DNA from: Flavobacterium endoglycinae | GTDB lineage: Bacteria; Bacteroidota; Bacteroidia; Flavobacteriales; Flavobacteriaceae | Length of the DNA stretch: 64,000 nt | Direction of reading: 5' to 3' | NCBI RefSeq assembly: GCF_017352115.1 | Contig: NZ_CP071448.1 | Span: forward strand, 930,001-994,000 | Part shown: positions 35,416 to 43,882 of the stretch, piece by piece | How the letters are laid out: the number at the start of each line of letters is the position of its first letter | How positions within the stretch are numbered: position 1 is the stretch's first letter | Translations under genes and position numbers: made by a program | Notes under the pieces: generated by a model | Seen by the model: only the letters and a program-made list of their open reading frames with translations | What the model was told of the DNA's origin: nothing | Databases searched by the model: none

Positions 35416-36522
35416 TTACTTAGAAGCGTTCTCGATTTTTCTTTGATCGATACGGTTTTGAGCAATTGTAAGTGCCGCTTTGTGCGTTGTAATTCCGTTT
35501 TTCGCAGCGTAATCGATAATTTCTAAAGTGGTGTTATAGATATTTTCTGTTTTCGCCATGATTTCAGCTTTACCATAGTGCTCTAATTCAGCATAAACAT
35601 TAATGATTCCACCAGCGTTGATTAAGAAATCAGGAGCATATAAAATACCTCTGTCTTTCAATCTCTGACCGTGAACGTTTTCATCTGCCAACTGATTGTT
35701 TGCTGCACCAGCAATAACTTTAGCTTTAATTTTTTCTATTGTAGCATCGTTAATAGTTGCTCCCATTGCACATGGTGCGTAAATATCAACATCAGCAGTA
35801 TATAAATCTTCTCCTGTATAAATAGAAGCGTTGTATTTTGAAGCAACCTGATATAATTTCTCTTCATTAATATCGGTAATGGTAACCTGTGCGCCTTCTT
35901 TAGTTAAATATTCAACCAAAGTTTCACCCACGTGTCCAATTCCTTGAACCAAAACTTTTTTACCATCTAAAACATCAGATCCAAACTGACTTTTAGCAGC
36001 TGCTTTCATTCCTAAATAAACTCCGTAAGCAGTAACTGGCGAAGGATTTCCAGAACCTCCTCTTTCCTCAGAAATTCCCGTAACGTAAGGCGTTACATCT
36101 CTTACAGTATCCATGTCTTTAGTTTCCATTCCAACATCTTCAGCTGTAATATATCTTCCGCTTAAAGAGTGAACAAATTCACCAAACTTACGCATTAATT
36201 CAGGCGTTTTTTGTGTTTTTGCATCTCCAATAATAACTGCTTTTCCACCGCCAATATTTAGACCGGTAATTGCTGATTTATAAGTCATACCTCTTGAAAG
36301 GCGCAGTACATCGTTTAGCGCTTCCCATTCAGTATTGTAATTCCACATTCTTGTACCTCCTAAAGCTGGTCCCATAACCGAATTATGAATACCAATAATT
36401 GCTTTTAAACCTGTATCTTTGTCATTGCAAAATACAATTTGTTCGTGATCATCAAAAGATAACTGACCAAAAACAGGATCCATTTTTTGAAGTTCCTTTC
36501 CAGTTGCGAAAGCTGCATTCAT
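35416..36522 (-). CDS. ldh: Leucine dehydrogenase (Glu/Leu/Phe/Val dehydrogenase family)
   Basis: A 368-residue NAD-dependent amino-acid dehydrogenase that reversibly deaminates leucine (or related branched-chain amino acids). Motifs: GIHNSVMGPALGGTRMWNY near residues 43-61, MTYKSAITGLNIGGGKAVI (with the catalytic Lys) near 79-98, DVGMETKDMDTVRDVTPYVTG near 124, the Rossmann GIGHVGETLVEYL near 195 and GAANNQLADENVH near 271. The symbol ldh is the common one for Bacillus leucine dehydrogenase; here it is a family call. It would feed 2-ketoisocaproate to leucine degradation, matching the HMG-CoA lyase in this window. Confidence 0.93.
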   Translation of the reverse strand: MNAAFATGKELQKMDPVFGQLSFDDHEQIVFCNDKDTGLKAIIGIHNSVMGPALGGTRMWNYNTEWEALNDVLRLSRGMTYKSAITGLNIGGGKAVIIGDAKTQKTPELMRKFGEFVHSLSGRYITAEDVGMETKDMDTVRDVTPYVTGISEERGGSGNPSPVTAYGVYLGMKAAAKSQFGSDVLDGKKVLVQGIGHVGETLVEYLTKEGAQVTITDINEEKLYQVASKYNASIYTGEDLYTADVDIYAPCAMGATINDATIEKIKAKVIAGAANNQLADENVHGQRLKDRGILYAPDFLINAGGIINVYAELEHYGKAEIMAKTENIYNTTLEIIDYAAKNGITTHKAALTIAQNRIDQRKIENASK

Positions 36523-36726
36523 AGTGTTAGAATTTATTTGTTTAAAATTACGAAATCGTCAAAAAGACTTCTCAAACATAAACAAAAAATACACATGTGC
36601 TAATTTTTTATCCTTAAAATAACAATTTTACAATATAATTGTTTTGATTAAATTGCATTTTATTATAATTTTAATTAACAATAATTCATAAATTTAAATC
36701 AAATCAATATTGAATTTCTTAAAAAA

Positions 36727-38505
36727 ATGAAAGAATTAAGCTATTTAAATAAATATTTCATCAAATATAAATACAGTTTTTCTCTTGGTATTTTAATCAC
36801 CATAATCGCACAAATTTTCTTTTTGTTTACTCCAAAGCTGGTCAGCCACTCATTTGATGTCATTGAAAAATTTTTAAAATTATCAGAATCAGATCGTCAC
36901 TCATCTATTATAGCTAATTTTTACAAGGAAGATTTAATTCATAACATCTTCTTAATCATAGGAAGTGCGATCGTAGGAGGATTTTTAACCTTTTTAATGC
37001 GTCAGACTTTAATTGTCATGTCTCGCCATGTTGAATTTGATTTAAAAAATGAGGTTTTCAAACAATATGAAAATCTTTCGCAGAATTTCTACAAGCAAAA
37101 CCGTACCGGAGATTTAATGAATCGTATTAGCGAAGACGTTTCAAAAGTGAGAATGTATGTGGGACCAGCTGTAATGTATACCATTAATACTTTTATTCGT
37201 TTTGCGATTGTACTATTATATATGTATAATGTTTCGCCTTTGCTAACCCTTTACACCATTCTTCCTTTACCTATATTATCGTATTGTATTTTTAAACTAA
37301 GTTCTGAAATCAATAAACGAAGCACGACTTTTCAGCAATATTTGTCGAAAGTTTCTAGTTTTACTCAGGAAATATTTTCCGGGATTCGCGTCATAAAAGC
37401 CTATTCCTTAGAAAACCAGCATCAAAATAATATGGTAGATCTTGCCGAAGAAAGTAAACGAAAAAGTCTTGATCTTGCCAAAGTACAATCGCTTTTTGGC
37501 CCTTTAATGATCGCGCTTATCGGAATCAGTAATTTGGTTGTGATTTACTTTGGAGGCGTAATGTATATAAATGGAACAATTCCAAACATTGGAACCATTG
37601 CTGAGTTTATTTTATACGTTAATATGCTTACTTGGCCGGTTGCTTCTCTTGGATGGGTTTCATCGATGGTACAAGAAGCCGAAGCTTCTCAAAAACGTTT
37701 AAATGAATTTTTGAAAATCGAACCTGAAATCAAAAACAACAATCACAACTCATCAGAAATTAATGGCGAAATTGCTTTTCGAAATGTGAGTTTTACATAT
37801 GAAGATACTAATATAGAAGCTTTAAAGAATGTCAGTTTTACTGTCAAAAAAGGCGAAACACTTGCTATTCTTGGAAAAACAGGTTCTGGAAAGTCTACAA
37901 TATTATCATTGCTTTCCCGTTTATATGATGTTAGCGAGGGAGAAATCACAATTGACAACAAAGAAATCAGTACTTTAAATTTAAATGATCTTCGAAACAG
38001 TGTGGGTATTGTTCCTCAAGATGCGTTTTTATTTTCGGATACGATTAAAAACAATATCAAATTTGGAAATCAAAATGCAACTGATGAAGAAGTTATCGCA
38101 GCAGCCAAAAGCGCTGTTGTTCATGACAATATTATTGCATTTAACAAACAGTATGATACGATTTTAGGAGAAAGAGGAATCACACTTTCGGGCGGACAAA
38201 AACAGCGTGTTTCGATTGCAAGAGCGCTTATAAAAAACCCTGCAATTTTACTTTTTGACGATTGTTTGTCTGCTGTCGATACAGAAACTGAAGAAATCAT
38301 CTTAAATAACTTATTTGAATTTTGTAAAAATAAAACTACAATTATTGTCAGTCATCGAGTTTCTTCGGCTAAAAATGCCGACAAAATCATCATTTTAGAA
38401 GATGGTGAAATAATCCAACAAGGCTCTCATAATCAATTGATAAATCAAGAAGGCTATTATGCAGCGTTATATTTAAAACAACTTTCGGAAAAAGAATTAC
38501 TTTAA
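36727..38505 (+). CDS. ABC transporter, fused permease and ATPase (exporter type)
   Basis: A 592-residue half-transporter. Six membrane helices occupy residues 1-310 (e.g. YLNKYFIKYKYSFSLGILIT at the start). The nucleotide-binding domain has Walker A LGKTGSGKST (near 394), Q-loop GIVPQDAFLFSD, signature LSGGQKQRVSIARAL, Walker B ILLFDDCLSAVD and switch His ISHR-type VSHR. It matches the MsbA/LmrA-like export class (type IV fold) rather than an importer. Substrate unknown. The gene is divergent from the leucine dehydrogenase gene across a 204-bp AT-rich spacer, and the PUR-like gene follows 68 bp later. Confidence 0.95.
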   Translation: MKELSYLNKYFIKYKYSFSLGILITIIAQIFFLFTPKLVSHSFDVIEKFLKLSESDRHSSIIANFYKEDLIHNIFLIIGSAIVGGFLTFLMRQTLIVMSRHVEFDLKNEVFKQYENLSQNFYKQNRTGDLMNRISEDVSKVRMYVGPAVMYTINTFIRFAIVLLYMYNVSPLLTLYTILPLPILSYCIFKLSSEINKRSTTFQQYLSKVSSFTQEIFSGIRVIKAYSLENQHQNNMVDLAEESKRKSLDLAKVQSLFGPLMIALIGISNLVVIYFGGVMYINGTIPNIGTIAEFILYVNMLTWPVASLGWVSSMVQEAEASQKRLNEFLKIEPEIKNNNHNSSEINGEIAFRNVSFTYEDTNIEALKNVSFTVKKGETLAILGKTGSGKSTILSLLSRLYDVSEGEITIDNKEISTLNLNDLRNSVGIVPQDAFLFSDTIKNNIKFGNQNATDEEVIAAAKSAVVHDNIIAFNKQYDTILGERGITLSGGQKQRVSIARALIKNPAILLFDDCLSAVDTETEEIILNNLFEFCKNKTTIIVSHRVSSAKNADKIIILEDGEIIQQGSHNQLINQEGYYAALYLKQLSEKELL

Positions 38506-38573
38506 TTGTTGCGTAATAGATAATTTTTTATGATTTTTGATTACTATTAATTCCAAAAATGATAGAACGTATT

Positions 38574-38942
38574 ATGAGAGAAAATGACATGTTAGAAAAA
38601 GAAGAAATTTTTTCTAAAGTATTACGAGCAGGAAGAAGAACTTATTTCTTTGATGTGAGAGCTACTAAAGCTGACGATTATTACATTACAATTACCGAAA
38701 GCAAAAAGTTTACTGAAGAAGATGGTTCATTTCACTTTAAAAAACACAAAATTTACTTATATAAAGAAGATTTTAGTGCTTTCGCAGAAATATTAGAAGA
38801 AATGACTTCATACGTTTTAAACCACAAAGGCGAAGAAGTAATCTCTGAAAGACATCAAAAAGATTTCAAAAAAGAATACAGTTCTGACAAAGCTGAAACT
38901 ACACGATCAAGCTTTACCGATATTGATTTCGACGATATTTAA
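38574..38942 (+). CDS. PUR-alpha-like (DUF3276) nucleic-acid-binding protein
   Basis: A 122-residue protein. The start at the second ATG gives MRENDMLEKEEIFSKVLRAG, the form typical of Flavobacterium homologues; five codons upstream there is another in-frame ATG. The core RRTYFFDVRATKADDYYITI then TESKKF and YLYKEDFSAFAEILEEMTSY is the PUR repeat, a beta-beta-beta-beta-alpha unit that binds single-stranded DNA or RNA in eukaryotes and a few bacteria. The C-terminal tail is charged and disordered-looking. Role in bacteria is unknown. A hairpin terminator follows. Confidence 0.9.
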   Translation: MRENDMLEKEEIFSKVLRAGRRTYFFDVRATKADDYYITITESKKFTEEDGSFHFKKHKIYLYKEDFSAFAEILEEMTSYVLNHKGEEVISERHQKDFKKEYSSDKAETTRSSFTDIDFDDI

Positions 38943-38965
38943 TCTATATAACTTTTTAAAAGTAT

Positions 38966-39000
38966 AAGTCCAATTTGTTTAGCATTTTGGACTTTTTTTA
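38966..39000 (+). terminator. Terminator of the PUR-like gene
   Basis: AAGTCCAA and TTGGACTT stem with a T run. Confidence 0.83.
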
Positions 39001-39071
39001 TATATTTAAGTTCTATTAATTCAATCGATTTTAAGTTTTAATCTTAAAATCAAACTACAAACTATAATACA

Positions 39072-39896
39072 ATGAAAAATTTACTTCTTTTACTAAGCTT
39101 TATCTTGATTAGTATAACCTCAACTGCACAAAAATTAGAGTATGAAACCAAATCTAACATTCAATATTACAGTGCGGCCATCAACAAATCCGACAGTTAC
39201 ATTAACGAAAGATGTGTGCTGGATATCTATTATCCAAAAAACAGTAAAGGTTTTGCTACCATTGTCTGGTTTCATGGCGGAGGATTAACTGGTGGAAACA
39301 AAGAAATTCCTGAAGCTTTAAAAAATAAAGGTTTTGCCATTATTGGTGTTAATTATAGATTGTCTCCAAAAGCAAAAGCCGAAAAAGCGATTGAAGATGC
39401 AGCAGCGGCAGTGAGCTGGGCTTTTAACAATATTACCAGTTATGGCGGTGACGCTTCGGAAATATTTGTTTCAGGACATTCTGCCGGAGGTTATTTGGCC
39501 AGCATGATTGGTCTCGATAAAAAATGGCTTCAGAAAGAAGGAATCGATGCCAATAGAATCGCTGGATTAATTCCGTTTAGCGGACAATGTATCACTCATT
39601 TTGAAATTAGAAGAGAAAATGGAATTCCCGAAAAACAGCCTACAATTGACCAATTTGCTCCTTTGTATTACGTTCGCGCCGATGCTCCGCCCCTTTTATT
39701 AATTACAGGTGACCGTGAATTAGAAATGTTAGGCCGTTACGAAGAAAACGCTTATATGGCAAGAATGATGAAACTTGTTGGACACACTCAAACCAAATTA
39801 TACGAATTAGACGGTTACGGACATGGTATGACGGAACCTGCTTTCCCACTTTTGGTAAACGAAGTAAACCGAATTTTAAAAGAGCGCAAAAAATAA
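39072..39896 (+). CDS. Secreted alpha/beta hydrolase, esterase/carboxylesterase type (HSL-like)
   Basis: A 274-residue enzyme with a signal peptide (residues 1-19, ending STAQ). VWFHGGGLTGGNKEIP supplies the oxyanion-hole HGGG motif, then GHSAGGYLASMIGLD holds the nucleophile Ser in GHSAGG, and the charge-relay Asp and His are in LLITGDREL and GYGHGMTEP. This is the hormone-sensitive-lipase-like family of acyl esterases. Substrate not known. It is followed 23 bp later by a second hydrolase gene, suggesting co-transcription. Confidence 0.85.
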   Translation: MKNLLLLLSFILISITSTAQKLEYETKSNIQYYSAAINKSDSYINERCVLDIYYPKNSKGFATIVWFHGGGLTGGNKEIPEALKNKGFAIIGVNYRLSPKAKAEKAIEDAAAAVSWAFNNITSYGGDASEIFVSGHSAGGYLASMIGLDKKWLQKEGIDANRIAGLIPFSGQCITHFEIRRENGIPEKQPTIDQFAPLYYVRADAPPLLLITGDRELEMLGRYEENAYMARMMKLVGHTQTKLYELDGYGHGMTEPAFPLLVNEVNRILKERKK

Positions 39897-39919
39897 ATCA
39901 CTAAATCACATCCACGGCA

Positions 39920-40468
39920 ATGGAAACACAACTCTTAATACTGCCAGGACTCGGGGATTCCGGAGAAAAACACTGGCAGACCTTTTGGCATGAAAAATTT
40001 AAAAATTCAATACGTTTAATTCAAGATAATTGGGATGAACCGCTTCGCGAAGACTGGCTCGCACGTTTAAATGAAGAAATTTCGAAACTAACGCAGCCTA
40101 CAATTTTAGTTGCACACAGTTTAGCCGTTTCTTTGGTTTTACATTGGGCAGAAAAAAACAGCAGCAAAAATATAATTGGAGCTCTATTGGTAGCTCCTGC
40201 CGATGTTGATTCACCAGAACATACGCCAGATGTTATCCGAAATTTTTCGCCAATGCCGCTTTATACACTTCCTTTTCCTTCTATTGTAGTAGCAAGCGAA
40301 AACGATCCGTACGCCTTATTTGAAAGAAAACAATATTTTGCCGAAAAATGGGGAAGTGATTTTGTAAACGTTGGCCAGCAAGGACACATCAACTCTGACT
40401 CTGATTTAAGATATTGGGAAGAAGGACAGTTGATTTTACAACAACTTATTAAGAAGATTAATTCTTAG
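39920..40468 (+). CDS. RBBP9/YdeN-family serine hydrolase
   Basis: A 182-residue alpha/beta hydrolase. The N-terminal LLILPGLGDSGEKHWQTFWH is the family hallmark, then VAHSLAVSLVLHWAE contains the nucleophile Ser, ASENDPYALFE the Asp and GQQGHINSDS the His. RBBP9/YdeN proteins are small intracellular serine hydrolases whose natural substrates are uncertain. The start is 23 bp downstream of another hydrolase. It converges on the CsaA-like gene across a CAGT repeat. Confidence 0.9.
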   Translation: METQLLILPGLGDSGEKHWQTFWHEKFKNSIRLIQDNWDEPLREDWLARLNEEISKLTQPTILVAHSLAVSLVLHWAEKNSSKNIIGALLVAPADVDSPEHTPDVIRNFSPMPLYTLPFPSIVVASENDPYALFERKQYFAEKWGSDFVNVGQQGHINSDSDLRYWEEGQLILQQLIKKINS

Positions 40469-40560
40469 TTTTCAGTATTCAGTATTCAGTCGCAGTTTTC
40501 AGTGCAAAACTGTCTAAGAACAAAAACTGTGACTGTGAACTGCGACTGAAAACTAAAAAA
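40469..40560. repeat. CAGT/ACTG repeat between converging genes
   Basis: Left units CAGTATTCAGTATTCAGTCG and right units AACTGCGACTGAAAACT are mutually complementary, so the 92-bp spacer can fold into a long hairpin. Same family as 6753-6832 and 35148-35412. Confidence 0.8.
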
Positions 40561-40561
40561 A

Positions 40562-40897
40562 TCACCCAATCCTCAATCCATTTTCAATCTTAAAATCGGG
40601 AGCTAATAAAATTACGTCTCCCTCCTCGCCTACGGCGCCAAGCACCAGGCACTCACTCATAAATTTACCAATTTGTTTTCTTGGAAAATTGACAACAGCA
40701 ACAATTTGTCGGTTGATTAAATCTTCTTTTTTATAACGTTTGGTAATTTGCGCCGATGATTTTCGAATGCCGATTTCTAATCCAAAATCGATCGTTAACT
40801 GATAGGCAGGTTTTCTGGCTTCGGGAAAATCATTTACTTCCAAAATTGTTCCTACACGCATATCGGTTCTTTCAAATTCATTCCAAGTTAAATCCAT
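40562..40897 (-). CDS. csaA: tRNA-binding domain protein (CsaA-like)
   Basis: A 111-residue stand-alone OB-fold tRNA-binding protein. Motifs: DMRVGTILEVNDFPEARKPA near residue 10, LTIDFGLEIGIRKSSAQIT, then NRQIVAVVNFPRKQIGKFMS (with the conserved NF-x-x-R) and CLVLGA. CsaA was named as a secretion-related chaperone in Bacillus, and the domain also binds tRNA as in the C-terminus of methionyl-tRNA synthetase. Monocistronic; it ends 94 bp from the hydrolase gene on the other strand. Confidence 0.9.
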   Translation of the reverse strand: MDLTWNEFERTDMRVGTILEVNDFPEARKPAYQLTIDFGLEIGIRKSSAQITKRYKKEDLINRQIVAVVNFPRKQIGKFMSECLVLGAVGEEGDVILLAPDFKIENGLRIG

Positions 40898-41025
40898 AAT
40901 TATTAAGGTTTTATTACAAACCTATTAATTTTATAACGAATAGGACTAATTCTATAACCTCTTTTTTTGATACTCCGTTTAATTTTACTAATCAATTTCT
41001 TGAATTAATCGTAAAAAAATATACA

Positions 41026-41919
41026 ATGGAAAATAGTGTAATTAATCCTGGTACCTCCATTAGAGATTTAGACTTTAATGTCCATCAGCAAAATACAGAC
41101 AAATACATCGAAACTGCCAAAAATGTAAAACTTTATGTGAGGGATTATGGAAAGGGAAAACCCGTAATTTTAATTCATGGCTGGCCGCTTTCTAATGAAA
41201 TGTGGGAATACCAAATAGAATTTTTGGTACAAAATAATTTTAGAGTAATCGCTTATGACCGACGTGGTTTTGGAAAATCATCTCAACCTTGGAATGGTTA
41301 CGATTACGACACTTTAACCGATGATTTGAGCGAAATTATCGATCAGTTGCAATTAGAAAACGTTACACTTGTAGGGTTTTCAATGGGCGGTGGCGAAGTA
41401 GTTCGTTACTTCAGCCGTCATCAAGGGAAAGGAGTTGAAAAAGCGGCTTTGATATCTTCTATTATTCCTTTTTTATTAAAAACGGAAGATAATCCTGAAG
41501 GTCATCCAAGAGAGAAAAGTGATTCAACAGCCGCATCGATAAAAGAAGACCGAATTGGTTTTGTAGATAATTTTGGTAAAACCTTTTTTGGTGTTAATAT
41601 TATCAACAAACCTTTAAGCACCGCTTTATTAGAATATTACAGAATGCTTTGTTCATTTGCTTCTCCTCGTGCCACATTAAAATGTGCTGAATCATTTTCA
41701 TTTACTGATTTTAGAGATGAACTTCAAACTGTAAATGTACCAACACTTATTATTCACGGAAATGACGATAAAATTGTTCCTATCGATTTAACTTCTAAAA
41801 AAGCTGCAGAAAAAATAGCACGCAATAATTATATTGTTTATGAAGGCGCACCTCACGGTTTGTTTTATACAGAACGAGATAGATTGAATGAAGATTTACT
41901 TGAATTTTTAAATTCATAA
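41026..41919 (+). CDS. Alpha/beta hydrolase, chloroperoxidase/haloperoxidase-like
   Basis: A 297-residue hydrolase. The core begins KPVILIHGWPLSNEMWEYQI (oxyanion-hole HGWP), then AYDRRGFGKSSQPWNGYDYDT, nucleophile GFSMGGGEVVRYFSRH (GFSMGG), Asp in IIHGNDDKIVPID and His in GAPHGLFYTERDRL. This is the non-haem chloroperoxidase-like branch of alpha/beta hydrolases, which in practice act as esterases or C-C hydrolases. There is no signal peptide; the first 25 residues are an unstructured extension. It has its own promoter and a strong terminator follows. Confidence 0.9.
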   Translation: MENSVINPGTSIRDLDFNVHQQNTDKYIETAKNVKLYVRDYGKGKPVILIHGWPLSNEMWEYQIEFLVQNNFRVIAYDRRGFGKSSQPWNGYDYDTLTDDLSEIIDQLQLENVTLVGFSMGGGEVVRYFSRHQGKGVEKAALISSIIPFLLKTEDNPEGHPREKSDSTAASIKEDRIGFVDNFGKTFFGVNIINKPLSTALLEYYRMLCSFASPRATLKCAESFSFTDFRDELQTVNVPTLIIHGNDDKIVPIDLTSKKAAEKIARNNYIVYEGAPHGLFYTERDRLNEDLLEFLNS

Positions 41920-41948
41920 GCCGTAAGAACATATTTTAGTATAAATAG

Positions 41949-41984
41949 AAAGATCGCAATATTTACTATTGTGATCTTTTTTTT
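41949..41984 (+). terminator. Terminator of the hydrolase gene
   Basis: AAAGATCGCAATA and TATTGTGATCTTT form a stem with one mismatch, followed by eight T. Confidence 0.88.
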
Positions 41985-42028
41985 ACAGATAATAAAAGTT
42001 ATTTTTGAAAACTAATTATTTGTAAAAA

Positions 42029-42583
42029 ATGGCTCGAACTCCATCAAATATGGTTCCGCTTGGAACAATTGCTCCTGAATTCTTTTTAAAAGACACTAAT
42101 TCGAATAATACGTATTCGTTTGCTGATTTAAAAGGCTCAAAAGGAACTCTTGTCATTTTTATGTGTAATCATTGCCCGTTTGTGCTTCATGTAATTAATG
42201 AGATTGTGATGATTGCAAACGATTACAGAGTTCAGGGATTGGGAATTATTGCCATTTCAAGTAATGATGTTGAAAAATATCCTCAAGATTCACCAGAAAT
42301 GATGGCTGAATTTGCCTTACAGCATAAAATTGATTTTCCTTATTTATATGATGAAACTCAGGAAACAGCCAAAGCATACGATGCGGCCTGTACTCCAGAT
42401 TTCTATTTGTTCGACAATCAAAACCGTTTATTTTACAGAGGACAACTAGACGATTCAAGACCTGGAAATGGAATTCCGCTGAGCGGTACTGATTTACGAA
42501 ATGCTATTGATGCTTTGATATACAATAGAACTTTAAGCGAAATCCAAAAGCCGAGTATTGGCTGTAATATCAAATGGAAATAA
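42029..42583 (+). CDS. Thioredoxin-fold (AhpC/TSA-related) protein
   Basis: A 184-residue thioredoxin-like protein. The active-site region GTLVIFMCNHCPFVLHVINE supplies CNHC, a CxxC redox pair; the beginning PLGTIAPEFFLKDTNSNNTY and ACTPDFYLFDNQNRLFYRG (with the cis-Pro as PDF) are typical of AhpC/TSA-like or ResA-like proteins. The family oxidises or reduces protein thiols, or acts as a peroxiredoxin. Its partner is not evident. It begins 44 bp after the terminator of the previous gene and is followed by the long leader of the GreA-like gene. Confidence 0.85.
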   Translation: MARTPSNMVPLGTIAPEFFLKDTNSNNTYSFADLKGSKGTLVIFMCNHCPFVLHVINEIVMIANDYRVQGLGIIAISSNDVEKYPQDSPEMMAEFALQHKIDFPYLYDETQETAKAYDAACTPDFYLFDNQNRLFYRGQLDDSRPGNGIPLSGTDLRNAIDALIYNRTLSEIQKPSIGCNIKWK

Positions 42584-42610
42584 AGCTTTTACCTATTAAA
42601 AAAAGTTTCT

Positions 42611-42618
42611 TATCTTTG
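42611..42618 (+). promoter_or_regulatory. -7 promoter element for the GreA/Rnk-like gene or leader RNA
   Basis: TATCTTTG matches TAnnTTTG; predicted start near 42624, about 350 nt upstream of the GreA-like ATG. Confidence 0.72.
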
Positions 42619-42642
42619 CCATCATAACAAAATTTACTCATT

Positions 42643-42747
42643 GTGAGCACCATAACAATATTTACAATTGCTGCGTTGCTGTTTTCTTTTTCAAGAAGAC
42701 CGCTTTCGGCTGTATTTATTTCACAGAGTAAGGCCTTTATTAATTAG
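42643..42747 (+). CDS. Possible 34-codon leader peptide
   Basis: A GTG-started short ORF about 20 nt after the predicted transcription start. The peptide begins VSTITIFTIAALLFSF and continues with a basic SRRP segment, so it resembles a leader or small membrane peptide. It ends just before the CCTCCG/CGGAGG hairpin. There is no Shine-Dalgarno sequence, as usual in this lineage, so coding potential is uncertain. Confidence 0.35.
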   Translation: MSTITIFTIAALLFSFSRRPLSAVFISQSKAFIN

Positions 42748-42749
42748 GC

Positions 42750-42790
42750 CTCCGTCTATTTCACTTTTCTTCTTTCAGGCGGAGGATTTA
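42750..42790 (+). promoter_or_regulatory. Stable hairpin in the leader
   Basis: GGCCTCCGTCT pairs with AGGCGGAGG (with one wobble) around a pyrimidine-rich loop. GC-rich stem in an otherwise AT-rich leader. Confidence 0.65.
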
Positions 42791-42974
42791 CATCAGTTTT
42801 AAACCTTTATTTATTTGACAAAAATCAAATTAGTCAAATATTTTTTGTTTTTATTTAAAGTTTCGTAGAAATCTGTCTTGAAAAAAGGCCTGTAAAACAA
42901 CTGTCTCTTTAAATTTAAAAAGAAGAAAAATCATTCAAATAAAAATTAAAGCATAATAATAAATTCAAATAGAT

Positions 42975-43367
42975 ATGAAACCAACACCTACTTTCTGCAA
43001 AGCAGATTATCAATTTCTAAGAGAATTGATTTTAAAAAGTAAAAATGCAACAAATACAAAAGAAGCCAATCAGCTTTCACAGGAACTTGACCGCGCTGTA
43101 ATAGGCAAAGAAAGTGATTTAGATTTGGTTATACGCATCAATTCCTTTGTGACTATTGAAGATGTAAAAGCCAATAAACAAATGAAAATTCAAATCGTTT
43201 TACCTTCGGCAGCCGATGTAAAACAATCTAAAATATCGATTCTAGCACCTTTAAGTGTGGCCATTATTGGTTTTAAAGAAAATGATCAAGTTGATTGGGA
43301 AATGCCTGCAGGTATTAAAACATTAAAGATTGTTGCTGTAGATAATTCGGCAGTACTTCATTCTTAA
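42975..43367 (+). CDS. GreA/GreB C-terminal-domain protein (Rnk-like)
   Basis: A 130-residue protein. Residues 1-50 are a helical N-terminal part (YQFLRELILKSKNATNTKEA) much shorter than the GreA coiled coil; residues 52-130 match the FKBP-like GreA/GreB C-terminal domain (VTIEDVKANKQMKIQIVL then PSAADVKQSKISILAPLSVA and WEMPAGIKTLKIVAVDN). Such proteins (Rnk, nucleoside diphosphate kinase regulator) bind RNA polymerase near its secondary channel and compete with Gre factors, without the cleavage-promoting coiled-coil. Long leader upstream implies regulated expression; a terminator follows. Confidence 0.87.
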   Translation: MKPTPTFCKADYQFLRELILKSKNATNTKEANQLSQELDRAVIGKESDLDLVIRINSFVTIEDVKANKQMKIQIVLPSAADVKQSKISILAPLSVAIIGFKENDQVDWEMPAGIKTLKIVAVDNSAVLHS

Positions 43368-43373
43368 TTTCAA

Positions 43374-43403
43374 AAACACCTCCTTTTGTGACGGTGTTTT
43401 TTT
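43374..43403 (+). terminator. Terminator of the GreA/Rnk-like gene
   Basis: AAACACC and GGTGTTT stem with a T run. Confidence 0.82.
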
Positions 43404-43420
43404 ATATCTATTTGAAAAAC

Positions 43421-43456
43421 AAAAACCGATTCAAAGTAATTGAATCGGTTTTTTAT
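43421..43456 (-). terminator. Terminator of the cytochrome c gene
   Basis: AAAACCGATTCA and TGAATCGGTTTT form a stem usable in both directions. Confidence 0.82.
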
Positions 43457-43473
43457 ATTTTTTGAAATGAGAA

Positions 43474-43794
43474 TTACAACTGAGAATCAATAAAATTGGT
43501 TATTGAAGCCATTTGCATATCGTCAAGTTTCGCCTTTTTCTGCATTCTTACCAAAATTGGTTTCCACTCTTCTTTGCTAAACTGTTTTGGTTCGTACCAT
43601 TTATGACATTTTGCACAATTGTTATCATACAATTGTTTTCCTTCTGCCAAAGCTGTATCACCAAATACAAGATCTTTAGCAGATACTTCTTTTGAAGGCG
43701 GCGGCGGAGGTGGCGGAGCTTCTGCCATTGATTGTTTAGTACTACAGGCTACTAAAACTAAAACCGTTCCTGCTAAAATTAAAGTCTTTCTCAT
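43474..43794 (-). CDS. c-type cytochrome lipoprotein
   Basis: A 106-residue lipoprotein. The ATG at 43794 gives MRKTLILAGTVLVLVACS with the lipobox VACS; an upstream ATG would add 12 residues and blunt the signal. A short stretch of eight Pro residues (near 27-34) forms a stiff linker. The single haem motif is CAKCH (near residue 64), with a Met ligand possibly in MQMASIT at the C-terminus. Monohaem cytochromes tethered to the outer side of a membrane take part in periplasmic electron transfer. The gene is monocistronic with terminators on both sides. Confidence 0.88.
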   Translation of the reverse strand: MRKTLILAGTVLVLVACSTKQSMAEAPPPPPPPSKEVSAKDLVFGDTALAEGKQLYDNNCAKCHKWYEPKQFSKEEWKPILVRMQKKAKLDDMQMASITNFIDSQL

Positions 43795-43821
43795 TACAAT
43801 GTTTTTTAGTAAATATAAAAA

Positions 43822-43848
43822 AAATCCCATTCGGCGAGGAATGGGATT
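43822..43848 (-). terminator. Terminator of the fused peptidyl-prolyl isomerase gene
   Basis: AATCCCATTC and GAATGGGATT stem; on the minus strand it ends in T. Confidence 0.82.
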
Positions 43849-43882
43849 ATTATTTAAAACAAAATTAAATTGTTTAGAATTC

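Larger units (their letters stand above)
42624..42974 (+). ncRNA. Candidate structured leader or small RNA upstream of the GreA/Rnk-like gene
   Basis: The 350-nt interval between a good promoter and the ATG at 42975 holds a short ORF (42643-42747), a CCTCCG...CGGAGG hairpin (42750-42790, loop about 20 nt), and TTTGAC/GTCAAA at 42814-42838 followed by a T run, which resembles an intrinsic terminator. A terminated RNA would be about 225 nt; read-through would reach the GreA-like gene. It could be a separate small RNA or an attenuation leader. No known RNA family is claimed. Confidence 0.5.

Noticed and set aside
42624..42850. tmRNA, RNase P RNA, 6S or SRP RNA assignment for the leader region
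   Set aside because: No tRNA-like end, no RNase P landmark sequence, no closing stem joining the two ends and no SRP loop are visible, so I leave it as an unnamed leader or small RNA.
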